Shown here in pieces: positions 1 through 7,426 of a stretch of 19,059 nt of DNA (the first letter of the stretch is position 1; each line of letters opens with the position of its first letter). The position numbers and the translations under genes are program-made. The notes below the pieces were generated by a model. The model made no database searches and was not told the origin of the DNA. It worked only from the letters and a program-made list of their open reading frames with translations. The stretch covers positions 1 through 19,059 of the forward strand of contig CALDPN010000046.1 in NCBI GenBank assembly GCA_937911235.1, written 5' to 3'. This DNA comes from an uncultured Bacteroidales bacterium (lineage in GTDB: Bacteria > Bacteroidota > Bacteroidia > Bacteroidales > Paludibacteraceae).

Positions 1-669
1 TCTATGTTCAACGTGGTAAACCCAGACGATATTGTAGAAAACTACGGTGCAGACACCCTACGTCTTTACGAAATGTTCTTAGGACCACTAGAACAATCTA
101 AACCATGGGATACAAACGGTATCGACGGTGTTCACCGCTTCCTAAAACGTCTTTGGGGCTTATTCTATAAAGGTGACGACGTGAATATTTCAGACGCTGA
201 GCCAACAGCAGAAGAATACAAAACACTTCACAAAACTATTAAGAAAGTAACAAGTGATATTGAACACTTCTCATTCAACACCGCAATTTCTGCATTTATG
301 ATTTGCGTGAATGAGCTAAACTCTGCAAAATGCAACAAACGTGCTATCCTTGAGCCACTTGTAGTGCTTCTAGCACCATTTGCTCCACACGTAGCAGAAG
401 AGTTATATCACGTTTTAGGCAACGAAAACACTGTTTGCGACGCTGCTTTCCCTAAACACGATGAAAAATACTTAGCAGAAAACACTGTTAAATATCCTAT
501 TTCATTCAACGGTAAAGTACGTTTCACTCTAGAACTTGCAGCAGACTTAAATCCAAAACAAGTGGAAGAAATAGCACTAGCCGACGAGCAAACCGCTAAA
601 TACTTAGATGGCAAGGCGATTAAGAAGGTGATTGTTGTTCCTAAGAAAATTGTAAACATCGTAATTTAG
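1..669 (+). CDS. leuS: Leucyl-tRNA synthetase, C-terminal part (5' end outside window)
   Basis: Class I aminoacyl-tRNA synthetase that charges tRNA-Leu in the cytoplasm. The frame is open from base 1. The first codon (Ser), followed by MFNVVNPDDIVENYGADTLR, fits the end of the KMSKS catalytic loop, so the window begins inside that motif. The text then matches LeuS closely (FLGPLEQSKPWDTNGIDGV, then the helical anticodon-binding domain with LLAPFAPHVAEELY), and ends with the small C-terminal domain and the usual IVNIVI-like tail. About 222 codons are present, roughly the last quarter of the protein. The stop TAG at 667-669 forms the outermost base pairs of a structured repeat that follows directly. 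The ATG at base 4 is internal and not a start. No terminator with a U tract follows, so transcription may continue into the flippase gene. Confidence 0.97.
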   Translation, partial: SMFNVVNPDDIVENYGADTLRLYEMFLGPLEQSKPWDTNGIDGVHRFLKRLWGLFYKGDDVNISDAEPTAEEYKTLHKTIKKVTSDIEHFSFNTAISAFMICVNELNSAKCNKRAILEPLVVLLAPFAPHVAEELYHVLGNENTVCDAAFPKHDEKYLAENTVKYPISFNGKVRFTLELAADLNPKQVEEIALADEQTAKYLDGKAIKKVIVVPKKIVNIVI

Positions 670-789
670 AATGTTTTTAAAGGGTGATTTTTACGTTGCC
701 CTCGTCTTCGAAATCCTCATTTACGTCAGTAAACTCCGGTTTCTCAGACTTCGGGACGCCTTAAACTCCCTCCTTTAAAATTCATTCTA
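667..789 (+). repeat. Structured 3'-UTR repeat, copy 1 (after leuS)
   Basis: Long imperfect palindrome starting at the leuS stop codon. The outer arm TAGAATG (667-673, including the stop) pairs with CATTCTA (783-789). Next, TTTTAAAGG (675-683) pairs with CCTTTAAAA (772-780). The conserved core lies at 712-747: AATCCTCATTTAC, a short loop, then GTAAACTCCGGTT and CTCAG; TTTAC and GTAAA form the apical stem. The same core occurs in copies 2-4 on the minus strand after minus-strand genes, so orientation relative to the upstream gene is constant. No U tract follows, so it does not look like a classical intrinsic terminator. I do not recognise it as a named family. Confidence 0.85.
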
Positions 790-823
790 ATGAAAAACTA
801 TTAGAAATTAACTTCTAATTAAA

Positions 824-2260
824 GTGAGTGAAAATCTAAAACATAAAATGCTTGGTGCCCTTGCTTGGAGCTCTGTAGATAGAGTAGCCCAGCAAGGCAC
901 TCAGTTTATTATAGGTATCATACTTGCCCGCTTGCTCTCGCCTACCGACTACGGGCTAATGGGTATGGTAATGATTTTCGCTACACTTTCTTACGTGCTT
1001 GTAGAAGGCGGCCTTACAGCAGCCCTTGTACGCACAAAAAACATTACAAAAGAGCATACAAACACTGTTTTCTACTCAAATTTGGCAGTTTCCACAGCTC
1101 TTTACCTTATTTTCTTTTTCACAGCTCCGCTTCTTGCTAGCTTTTTTGCTCAACCAAAACTAGTAGCACTTATAAGAGTAACAAACCTTGCCCTTATATT
1201 CAACTCGCTCTACATAGTGCCTTATGGACTAATTGAAAGAGACCTCGACTTCAAGAAACTAGCAAAAGTAAACTTTATAAGCACATCTATTAGTGGCATT
1301 GCAGGAGCAGCCTCAGCCTTTTACGGCGCAGGAGTATGGGCACTTGTTATCCAACAAACAGCATATCACCTTATACGTGTAATCTGTTTCTACATTTGGC
1401 AACGCTGGATACCAAACCTAATATTCTCAAAACAAATATTTAAGCAGTACGCATCGTTTAGCATTCACATATTATCTTCAAATATGCTAAATGCAGTATT
1501 CAACAACCTATACACATTCCTACTTGGTAAATTCTACACAGTAAGACTACTTGGTTATTATACCCAAGCTAACAAAATAGCAGAAACATCAAACTTCACT
1601 TTCAGTGCTATTTTCGGTAAAACCAGTTACAACCTTTTTGCCAAAATACACGACGAAAGAGACAGAATGATACACGCCATGAGGCAAATAATACAGAAAT
1701 CGTCGCTTATTGTGATACCATGTACTATTTTCCTTATTTTCACTGCCAAACCAATATTCTTCACCCTATTTGGTGAAAAATGGCTTACATCAGTGCCATA
1801 TTTCCAACTTATCTGCATTGCAAACCTATTTACTTGCGTGTATCAGATAAACAACAACGCACTAAACTCTGTAGGCAAAAGCAAAGAAAGCTTTAAGGTG
1901 GAACTTACTAAAAGAGGTTTGATTATTGCATCTGTGCTTGCTTGCTTTGAATATGGGGTAATGGCGCTACTTATTGGCTATGCCATCTCTTGCTTTATGG
2001 CATGGTTTGTATCGCTCCTACAAGTGAAAAGACATATTGGCCTGAAGATAGGTTCTCAACTTAAAGATATTGTTCCTGCTATGATTTGGGGCATTGTTAT
2101 CTCATACGTAGGCTACTTATGCGGTCTATGCACAGAAAACCTATACCTTAAACTTGTAGTTCAAGGCATAGTAAGTGGTATTACCTATCTAGGTATTATC
2201 TACACTTTCCACAAAGACCTTTGGGATTATATTTTGAAGTTTCTGAAACTTAAGAAATAG
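824..2260 (+). CDS. Polysaccharide/lipopolysaccharide flippase (Wzx-like, MOP superfamily)
   Basis: Multi-pass inner-membrane protein of 478 residues, the usual size for Wzx/WzxC-type exporters that flip undecaprenyl-linked glycans for O-antigen, capsule or exopolysaccharide. The N-terminus (KMLGALAWSSVDRVAQQGTQF, then LARLLSPTDYGLMGM) is the typical polysaccharide-synthesis signature, and some 12-14 hydrophobic stretches follow. The start is taken as GTG at 824, giving MSENLKHKM, because flippases of this family usually begin with a short MSE-type segment before the first helix; ATG at 848 is the alternative. A small hairpin (ATTAGAA 800-806 with TTCTAAT 813-819) lies just before the start. 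The 3' end overlaps the convergent glycosyltransferase gene by 11 bases. Its glycan substrate cannot be told from sequence. Confidence 0.9.
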   Translation: MSENLKHKMLGALAWSSVDRVAQQGTQFIIGIILARLLSPTDYGLMGMVMIFATLSYVLVEGGLTAALVRTKNITKEHTNTVFYSNLAVSTALYLIFFFTAPLLASFFAQPKLVALIRVTNLALIFNSLYIVPYGLIERDLDFKKLAKVNFISTSISGIAGAASAFYGAGVWALVIQQTAYHLIRVICFYIWQRWIPNLIFSKQIFKQYASFSIHILSSNMLNAVFNNLYTFLLGKFYTVRLLGYYTQANKIAETSNFTFSAIFGKTSYNLFAKIHDERDRMIHAMRQIIQKSSLIVIPCTIFLIFTAKPIFFTLFGEKWLTSVPYFQLICIANLFTCVYQINNNALNSVGKSKESFKVELTKRGLIIASVLACFEYGVMALLIGYAISCFMAWFVSLLQVKRHIGLKIGSQLKDIVPAMIWGIVISYVGYLCGLCTENLYLKLVVQGIVSGITYLGIIYTFHKDLWDYILKFLKLKK

Positions 2261-3347
2261 AAGAATAATACTCTACTAGTTTGCGAGCCACTGCCTCGGC
2301 AGAATACTTCTGGTAGCAATCTTTCTTTATCTTCTCAGCATCATATTGCTTTAGATACATCTTACTAATTGCCACACCAGCTTCTTCCATATCGCCCACT
2401 GGCACAAGCATACCGTTAGACTCATTAATAAAGTCTTCGGGGCCACCACAACGCGTAGCAAGCACAGGAAGACCCACGCTAAGTGCCTCAATGCAAGACA
2501 CTCCAAAAGTTTCTGAATGAGAAAGCAAAGCAAACATATTTGCGGACTGCAAATAACGAACAATTTCTTCCCTGCTCTTCATTCCCACTACTCTCGTTCT
2601 ATTGTTTACAAGAGATTCGTTTAAGAAATCCTTAAGCGGACCATCGCCAATAATAATTAACTCAGAATTTTCAGGTAGTTGCGCTTGATAAAATGCATTT
2701 ACAAGATGGAAGAAACCTTTACCCTTCACTAATCTGCCTACAGATACCACTCTAAATACATTTTTATCTTTTATGGCTGGCTCTACCTCTGGTAGATTAA
2801 ACATATCAGGAATCACCTCTGCATCGATTGAGAAATTGGCTTTAAGTTTTGCTGCCAACACATTAGACACTGCTATTACTCCATCTGCATACTCGTATGC
2901 CTTGCTAGCTAGTTTCTTATCAAGTTCACTTATTTGAGCAGCATCCTTGTTTAGTTTACTACTATGCTCGGTGATACAAACAGGACAATTTGGTCTTGTA
3001 GGCATAGATGCAAGTATTGCACCCATAAAATAGAAGTGTGAGTGAATCACATCTGGCTCACCTTCGGCACATAGCATATCATTATATACTTTACCACAGA
3101 TACGACCTAAAATAGGCAGAAGACGACGATAAATGCCTGTATGAAGTGAATATTGATACACATTTATTCCATCTTTTATATAATATTTTTTGCCAAAGCG
3201 TCTGTCTAGCGCACGACGAAAATCTAGCGCCATTACACTCACCTCGTGACCAAGATTTTTAAGTGCCAATGCTTGATCCCACGCAAAAATGCCATTAAGT
3301 GGAGCAGAGGTAGAAGGAACACCTTGTGATATAATAAATATTTTCAT
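2250..3347 (-). CDS. GT4-family glycosyltransferase
   Basis: Cytoplasmic, probably membrane-associated GT-B glycosyltransferase of 365 residues that would add a sugar to a lipid-linked surface glycan. The N-terminal acceptor domain is about residues 1-180. The C-terminal Rossmann domain starts at VVSVGRLVKGKG (200-211), continues with LIIIGDGPL, and holds the GT4 E-x7-E motif at E279 and E287 (SETFGVSCIEA), followed by GLPVLATRCGGPEDFI. These match retaining transferases of the GT4/RfaG group. The start ATG overlaps the stop of the upstream glycosyltransferase gene by 4 bases (ATGA), so the two are translationally coupled. No terminator is seen before the convergent flippase gene, whose last 11 bases it overlaps. 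Donor and acceptor sugars are unknown. Confidence 0.92.
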   Translation of the reverse strand: MKIFIISQGVPSTSAPLNGIFAWDQALALKNLGHEVSVMALDFRRALDRRFGKKYYIKDGINVYQYSLHTGIYRRLLPILGRICGKVYNDMLCAEGEPDVIHSHFYFMGAILASMPTRPNCPVCITEHSSKLNKDAAQISELDKKLASKAYEYADGVIAVSNVLAAKLKANFSIDAEVIPDMFNLPEVEPAIKDKNVFRVVSVGRLVKGKGFFHLVNAFYQAQLPENSELIIIGDGPLKDFLNESLVNNRTRVVGMKSREEIVRYLQSANMFALLSHSETFGVSCIEALSVGLPVLATRCGGPEDFINESNGMLVPVGDMEEAGVAISKMYLKQYDAEKIKKDCYQKYSAEAVARKLVEYYSSIS

Positions 3348-4591
3348 AAAAGAGAAGCTATTTTTTGAGCAAGCGCTCTGCGAGAATAAAGTTTAATATG
3401 GTCGTTACCAGTATAGTCCTGATTTAAAAATTTATCTAAACAAAAGTTTTCTGTATAACAAGCCCCCGCACCACACTCAGATATTAGGTGCATAGCATCG
3501 CCATTTTCTGGTCCAAACAGAAGTATCTTTCTGCCCGAAGCAAGATATTCAAAGAGTTTACCAGTAAGAATACCTTCATTGTTTGGCACATTTGGAATAA
3601 ACAGCAGCAATGCATCAGATGCCCTCATATATGCAATAGCCTGCTTGTGGCTCACGTATGGAATAAACTCAGCCTGCACACCCCAAGATTTTATCTCTAG
3701 CTGTATCTCTTCAGACACCACTCCCACAAAACGAAGCAAAATATCTTTTCTGCCACTCACTAGAGCCTTTAATGGCAACAAATCATACTGCGGAGCCATA
3801 ACACCCACATAAGAAATAATTCCAAATTTATTTATAACTCCTAACTCCTCACTCCTAACTCCTAACTTTTCTTTGAAATCATCGTTATCATAGCCATTTG
3901 GCACTACTGTGATTTTACCTGCTACGTCTGCTTTTTCGGCGAAGAGGCGTTTGCAATCTTCGCTCACAGTTATTATCTTGTCTACACCCTCTAATACAGA
4001 GCGTTCGTACTTTAAATTACGTCTTTGTGCCCAAGATGTAGGATAAAGGTCGCTATTATAGTAAATATCTGTCCATGGGTCGCGAAGGTCTGCCACCCAG
4101 TTTATATTTGGATATTGTTTCTTTAGTTCTAAACCAATAAGCTGAGTAGAATGCGGAGGTGAGGTAGTTATCACTGTAGTAATGCCTTCAGATTCTATTA
4201 TCTCTTTTGCCTTTGCTAGAGCATATTTATTCCAACCACGTCGTGGGTCTGGCAAAAAGAAATTACCACGAATAAAGCGTGAAATCTTTTGAATGAGATT
4301 TGGATTTGGCTCATTGGCAAAACCACCGTATGGCACTTCTCTTTTTGGTGATACTCGCTTATAAAGACTTAATATTTCTTTTGTTTTAGTAGTATACACC
4401 TTTAGTGAAGAAGGCACATCAGCACACAAACTTTCATCCACTTGTGGATATGAGGCAACTGCAGGGTCCACAGTAAGCACTATAGCCTCCACACCAAACT
4501 CTGGCAAGTACTTAATGGTTTTAAGCCAGCGCTGCACACCGGCTCCCCCACTTGGCGGAAAGTAATATGTAATAAGTAATACCTTTTTCAT
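3344..4591 (-). CDS. GT4-like glycosyltransferase with an in-frame heptamer-repeat insert
   Basis: Glycosyltransferase of 415 residues, first gene of a two-gene operon. The N-terminus ITYYFPPSGGAGVQRW with a glycine-rich turn, the mid-part PPHSTQLIG and WVADLRDPW, and PNGYD at 231-235 are typical of GT-B transferases from surface-polysaccharide loci. The C-terminal part has the donor-binding segment EGILTGKLFEYLASG followed by ILLFGPENGDA. Residues about 241-253 (EKLGVRSEELGVI) are encoded by four and a half copies of a 7-base repeat (3836-3870) that also occurs between genes in this window. They fall in the linker between the two Rossmann domains, where length can probably vary. Its promoter is the TACATTTG box at 4617-4624. 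Specificity is unknown. Confidence 0.9.
   Translation of the reverse strand: MKKVLLITYYFPPSGGAGVQRWLKTIKYLPEFGVEAIVLTVDPAVASYPQVDESLCADVPSSLKVYTTKTKEILSLYKRVSPKREVPYGGFANEPNPNLIQKISRFIRGNFFLPDPRRGWNKYALAKAKEIIESEGITTVITTSPPHSTQLIGLELKKQYPNINWVADLRDPWTDIYYNSDLYPTSWAQRRNLKYERSVLEGVDKIITVSEDCKRLFAEKADVAGKITVVPNGYDNDDFKEKLGVRSEELGVINKFGIISYVGVMAPQYDLLPLKALVSGRKDILLRFVGVVSEEIQLEIKSWGVQAEFIPYVSHKQAIAYMRASDALLLFIPNVPNNEGILTGKLFEYLASGRKILLFGPENGDAMHLISECGAGACYTENFCLDKFLNQDYTGNDHIKLYSRRALAQKIASLL
3836..3870. repeat. Heptamer tandem repeat inside a coding gene
   Basis: Five consecutive 7-base units on the plus strand: AACTCCT, AACTCCT, CACTCCT, AACTCCT and the degraded AACTTTT. On the coding (minus) strand they give KLGVRSEELGV within the glycosyltransferase. 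Three units encode seven residues, so the frame is kept only for changes in multiples of three units. Confidence 0.9.
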
Positions 4592-4616
4592 TAAGTGTCC
4601 GCTAAAAAACGACTAA

Positions 4617-4624
4617 CAAATGTA
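4617..4624 (-). promoter_or_regulatory. Bacteroidetes -7 box for the glycosyltransferase operon
   Basis: TACATTTG on the minus strand fits TAnnTTTG and lies 25 bases before the ATG at 4591, giving a leader of about 20 bases. A TTG at the expected -33 spacing is not evident. It abuts the T tract of the preceding terminator, so one compact segment ends one unit and starts the next. Confidence 0.5.
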
Positions 4625-4660
4625 CAAAAAAAACCGCAAGTTAAAAAAAACTTGCGGTTT
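4623..4660 (-). terminator. Intrinsic terminator of the secreted-protein gene
   Basis: A perfect 10-base-pair stem, AAACCGCAAG (4631-4640) with CTTGCGGTTT (4651-4660), has a 10-base loop. Read on the minus strand it is followed by a run of T, the form of a rho-independent terminator, about 20 bases after the stop codon at 4683. Confidence 0.9.
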
Positions 4661-4682
4661 AATATTTAAAGTAAACTATTTA

Positions 4683-5924
4683 TTAGTTGTTGTAAACTTT
4701 AACTGCTTTACCAGAAGCATATTGAAGAATTACAAGACCTTTAGCGTCAGCAGCTACTGGACGACCGATTAAGTCGTATGCAGCAACAACTGCGTCTTCA
4801 GCATCAACATCTTCAAGGTCTGTTGTAGTACCAGTTGTGTAAGATAGAGTTAAAGAACCGTCACCGTTTTCAACTAGAGTGAAAGTTAGTTCTTGACCAC
4901 CAGGTACAAACATCTTTTCTGATTTATTTTCTATTAATACACCAGATGTTTCTTCGCAATATGTTTCAAATAAATACCATTTAGCATTGTCACCAGTTTT
5001 GATGAATACATAAGAATTTGCATCAAATGTAGCTGTTAATGAACCATCAACAAATTTGTATTCACCTGGATTTAGGTAATCTTCTTCACAACCATAATTA
5101 GCACCATTGATGTAACCTACTAAATAGAAGTCAGCGCCTGTAGGAGTAACGATTGGGTCGTCGCCACCTTCTTCGCCACCTTCTTCACCACCTTCTTCGC
5201 CGCCTTCTTCGCCGCCTTCGTCAGAAGAACCTACTAGAGAAGCAACAGCAGAAAGCTCTTGAGAAGCAGGATTCCATGTAAATGTTACATTATAAGTACC
5301 GTTTGTATCAACAACTAGGAATTGATTGCCAGAAGCAGGGAATTCGCTGATACCCCATTTACCATTTGCTGCAACTTTATAACCATAACCAAGAGTTTCT
5401 GTAGCAGAACCAGCGTCTGTTAAGAAATCAGTTGTTAGAGCAATACCTTCTTTTGTTAAGGTATATACACCGTTAGATTCTGTCATAACGTTAGCAGTTG
5501 AAGCTGGATCCCAAGCATCACCTACTAATTCGCCTACACCACAAATTGTCCATGAAGAAATTTGGATAGCACCACCTTCAGCACCAGCGATTGTTAAAGT
5601 ACCTGCATTGATGTCTAAGGTAATTTTTGTAGCATTAATTGTGCTAGTAACCTTAATGTCTCCACCACCTTTTGTTACAGCGATAGTACCAATTTTAGCT
5701 GATTCATTTGAACCATAGTTGATATCACCCCAAGATGCATCAGCAATTTTGAATGCTGATGTAAGTGTTACCTCTGTAGCTAGTTCATAAACGCCTTCTG
5801 ATACTTTTGTAAATTCCATATTTGAAGGTGTACCCCAGTCTCCATTACCACGAAGGAATACTCCTTGTGCGCTAGCACTCATTGCTACCATTACAGCAGC
5901 GATAAAAAGTAAAATTTTTTTCAT
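4683..5924 (-). CDS. Secreted SusE/SusF-like carbohydrate-binding protein with T9SS-like tail
   Basis: Exported protein of 413 residues. MKKILLFIAAVMVAMSASAQ is a clear signal peptide cleaved after about residue 20. Three beta-rich modules follow: about 21-115 (FLRGNGDWGTP, FKIADASWGDINYG), about 120-232 (GVGELVGDAWDP, YGYKVAANGKWGI) and about 258-355 (FYLVGYINGANYG, YVFIKTGD). The phrasing of these modules resembles the starch-binding domains of SusE and SusF. Residues about 234-254 form an acidic Gly/Glu linker from a 12-base DNA repeat. The C-terminus (AAYDLIGRPVAADAKGLVI, ending AVKVYNN) resembles a type A T9SS sorting domain, which would send it to the surface or outside. No TAnnTTTG box is seen in the 196 bases upstream, so it may be cotranscribed with the gene at 7113. 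The glycan ligand is not known. Confidence 0.75.
   Translation of the reverse strand: MKKILLFIAAVMVAMSASAQGVFLRGNGDWGTPSNMEFTKVSEGVYELATEVTLTSAFKIADASWGDINYGSNESAKIGTIAVTKGGGDIKVTSTINATKITLDINAGTLTIAGAEGGAIQISSWTICGVGELVGDAWDPASTANVMTESNGVYTLTKEGIALTTDFLTDAGSATETLGYGYKVAANGKWGISEFPASGNQFLVVDTNGTYNVTFTWNPASQELSAVASLVGSSDEGGEEGGEEGGEEGGEEGGDDPIVTPTGADFYLVGYINGANYGCEEDYLNPGEYKFVDGSLTATFDANSYVFIKTGDNAKWYLFETYCEETSGVLIENKSEKMFVPGGQELTFTLVENGDGSLTLSYTTGTTTDLEDVDAEDAVVAAYDLIGRPVAADAKGLVILQYASGKAVKVYNN
5163..5222. repeat. Five 12-base tandem units encoding a Glu/Gly linker
   Basis: Five adjacent 12-base units on the plus strand, from GCCACCTTCTTC to GCCGCCTTCGTC, encode EEGG-type tetrapeptides on the minus strand. 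The unit length keeps the reading frame whatever the copy number, so linker length can vary without breaking the protein. Confidence 0.9.
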
Positions 5925-5997
5925 AATAAATAAGTTTTTAAGTTAGTAAATAAGTGATTATTAATTTTGTTTTTAGTTTATCTTACTATTATACTGA

Positions 5998-6115
5998 GAG
6001 TGTTTTTAAAGGTGAGATTTTAAGGCGTGTGCAGTGTGAGAAACCGGAGTTTACTGGATGTAAATGAGGATTTTGAACACAAACACAACGCCAAAAGCGC
6101 CCTTTAAAAACGCTC
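5998..6115 (-). repeat. Structured 3'-UTR repeat, copy 2 (after the CBM-like gene)
   Basis: Imperfect palindrome five bases beyond the stop codon of the minus-strand gene ending at 6121. The arms GAGTG plus TTTTTAAAGG (5998-6012) and CCTTTAAAAA plus CGCTC (6101-6115) pair over about 15 positions with one weak pair. An inner stem pairs ACGCC (6088-6092) with GGCGT (6024-6028). The conserved core lies at 6037-6072. The copy sits between two secreted-protein genes on the same strand, with no separate U-tract terminator visible between them. Confidence 0.85.
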
Positions 6116-6120
6116 GAATA

Positions 6121-7113
6121 TTACCATGCTTTTATTTCATCATATTGAGTAGAGAAACCTTGGTACTTAACTACACGTTTGTTAGCACGTTCTACTGCTT
6201 CTGCACTGTTTTTATAGTAATATAGATATTCTACAGCATCACCTTCAAATGAAGTTGGAGACACATGGAATGTCCAGTTGTTGTTACCTGCGTCTACCAT
6301 TCTAGAGTATTCCCAGTTGTTGAAGTTACCAGATACGTAAACTTCTGCTGTGCTACGAGGCACTGTAACATTTAGAGTCATGTCACCCCAGTATTCTACT
6401 TTGTCGTTTACTACAGAACGAGCACCTAATGGACGGTGGTTGAAACGATATTCAGATTGGTCGGTACGTGGACCCCATACATATAAGTAGTGAAGATCTG
6501 CTGGAACATTTTTAAGTGTACCTTCGAAGTGAGTTTCATCAACTTTTTTAAGTTGTAATTTAGCATCAGCGTGTTTCCAGAATAGTGGATCACCTTCTTT
6601 ACCAAATGTACCTGCTACCCACACTTCTTTAGTACCTTCTGGCACTTGAACAGTGAATTTAACAGTACCGTTGAATTTTTCTTTCTTTTTGTTGCCTGCA
6701 TAGATAGCTACATATTTGTCATCTGTTTGATAGTTATCGTTTTTAAGGATAACAAACATACCAGAAACATGTTCTACCTCAGCATCTGTTAAACCAAAAT
6801 ATGATTTAATGTTAGAGATTGTATAAGTAAGTGTACCATCAGAATTTTTGGTCCACATAAAGGTTCTAGTATTACATTTAGACCACTCTGCTTTTTCTTT
6901 TGCCCATTCACCATTTTTGTCTAGCTCTAAACAGGTATAAAGAAATACATTCTCTGTTTCCATCCATTTTTGATTCACGGTTGGTGTATAAGTAAGTACT
7001 ATAGCACCATTAGGATTTGGAGTCTCTGGAGTAACTACTAACTCACCAGGAGCTGCATTCAGCGATAGTACTGACATCGCTAATCCTACAAATGCAATTA
7101 ATAATTTTTTCAT
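6121..7113 (-). CDS. Secreted protein with CBM20/CBM48-like beta domains
   Basis: Exported protein of 330 residues from the chosen start. The signal peptide is MKKLLIAFVGLAMSVLSLNA. The start at 7113 is preferred over upstream in-frame ATGs (7125, 7143) because the TATCTTTG promoter box covers 7141-7148, which puts the transcript start near 7134. A first region (about 20-135) resembles the N-terminal beta domain of SusE-type or amylase-associated proteins (GAIVLTYTPT, MFVILKND). Two Ig-like modules follow, with FTVQVPEGTKEVWVAGTFG then WGPRTDQSEYRF, and LNVTVPRSTAEVYVSGNFNN then VEYLYYYKN. The wording VSGNFNNWE is typical of starch-binding CBM20/CBM48 folds. No catalytic domain is seen. A role in glycan binding or surface display alongside the gene at 4683 is an inference. 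Confidence 0.75.
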   Translation of the reverse strand: MKKLLIAFVGLAMSVLSLNAAPGELVVTPETPNPNGAIVLTYTPTVNQKWMETENVFLYTCLELDKNGEWAKEKAEWSKCNTRTFMWTKNSDGTLTYTISNIKSYFGLTDAEVEHVSGMFVILKNDNYQTDDKYVAIYAGNKKKEKFNGTVKFTVQVPEGTKEVWVAGTFGKEGDPLFWKHADAKLQLKKVDETHFEGTLKNVPADLHYLYVWGPRTDQSEYRFNHRPLGARSVVNDKVEYWGDMTLNVTVPRSTAEVYVSGNFNNWEYSRMVDAGNNNWTFHVSPTSFEGDAVEYLYYYKNSAEAVERANKRVVKYQGFSTQYDEIKAW

Positions 7114-7140
7114 ACTCTTTTCCATTTTAAGTTTACATAA

Positions 7141-7148
7141 CAAAGATA
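7141..7148 (-). promoter_or_regulatory. Bacteroidetes -7 box for the CBM-like gene
   Basis: TATCTTTG on the minus strand is a perfect TAnnTTTG match. Transcription would start near 7134, leaving a leader of about 20 bases before the ATG at 7113. This decides the start codon. No clear TTTG is seen at the -33 spacing. Confidence 0.65.
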
Positions 7149-7230
7149 CAGCATTTTTTTCAATCTCACGCTTTATTTACAAATTATTTTAAAACGATTG
7201 CAGAATTATCGCAATTTTTAACATATTAAA

Positions 7231-7276
7231 CACAAAAAAACAAGAGATTGACGCATTTGTCAATCTCTTGTTTTTA
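7231..7276 (-). terminator. Intrinsic terminator of carB (symmetrical)
   Basis: A perfect 12-base-pair stem, CAAGAGATTGAC (7241-7252) with GTCAATCTCTTG (7259-7270), has a 6-base loop. It is flanked by A7 on the left and T5 on the right, so it could act in both directions. On the carB strand it comes after the structured repeat, showing that the repeat is part of the carB 3' UTR and is not the terminator itself. Confidence 0.92.
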
Positions 7277-7303
7277 TTTAGAAGAAGTTTTACCTTATTC
7301 ATT

Positions 7304-7426
7304 AAAAGTGTATTTATAGTGAGGGATTTTTAGACTTGTGCAGCCTGAGCAACCGGAGTTTACTGGACGTAAATGAGGATTGCGAAGGCAAACAAGGCGA
7401 GAAAATCACCACTAGAAATCGCTTTT
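7304..7426 (-). repeat. Structured 3'-UTR repeat, copy 3 (after carB)
   Basis: Imperfect palindrome abutting and slightly overlapping the carB stop codon (7425-7427). The outer pairs are AAAAG (7304-7308) with CTTTT (7422-7426), then TAGTG (7317-7321) with CACTA (7410-7414), then GATTTT with AAAATC. Where the other copies have AAAGG paired with CCTTT, this one has TAGTG paired with CACTA, a compensated change. The conserved core lies at 7346-7381. An intrinsic terminator follows about 30 bases further downstream on the carB strand. Confidence 0.87.

Noticed and set aside
408..659. Minus-strand open frame opposite leuS
   Set aside because: It is a shadow of the leuS frame with no promoter and no family signature.
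667..789. Reading the structured repeats as ordinary intrinsic terminators
   Set aside because: No U tract follows the stems, the cores are conserved in sequence, and the carB copy is followed by a separate strong terminator.
800..819. Hairpin ATTAGAA/TTCTAAT before the flippase start as a terminator
   Set aside because: It is AT-only apart from one G-C pair per arm, and no T tract follows.
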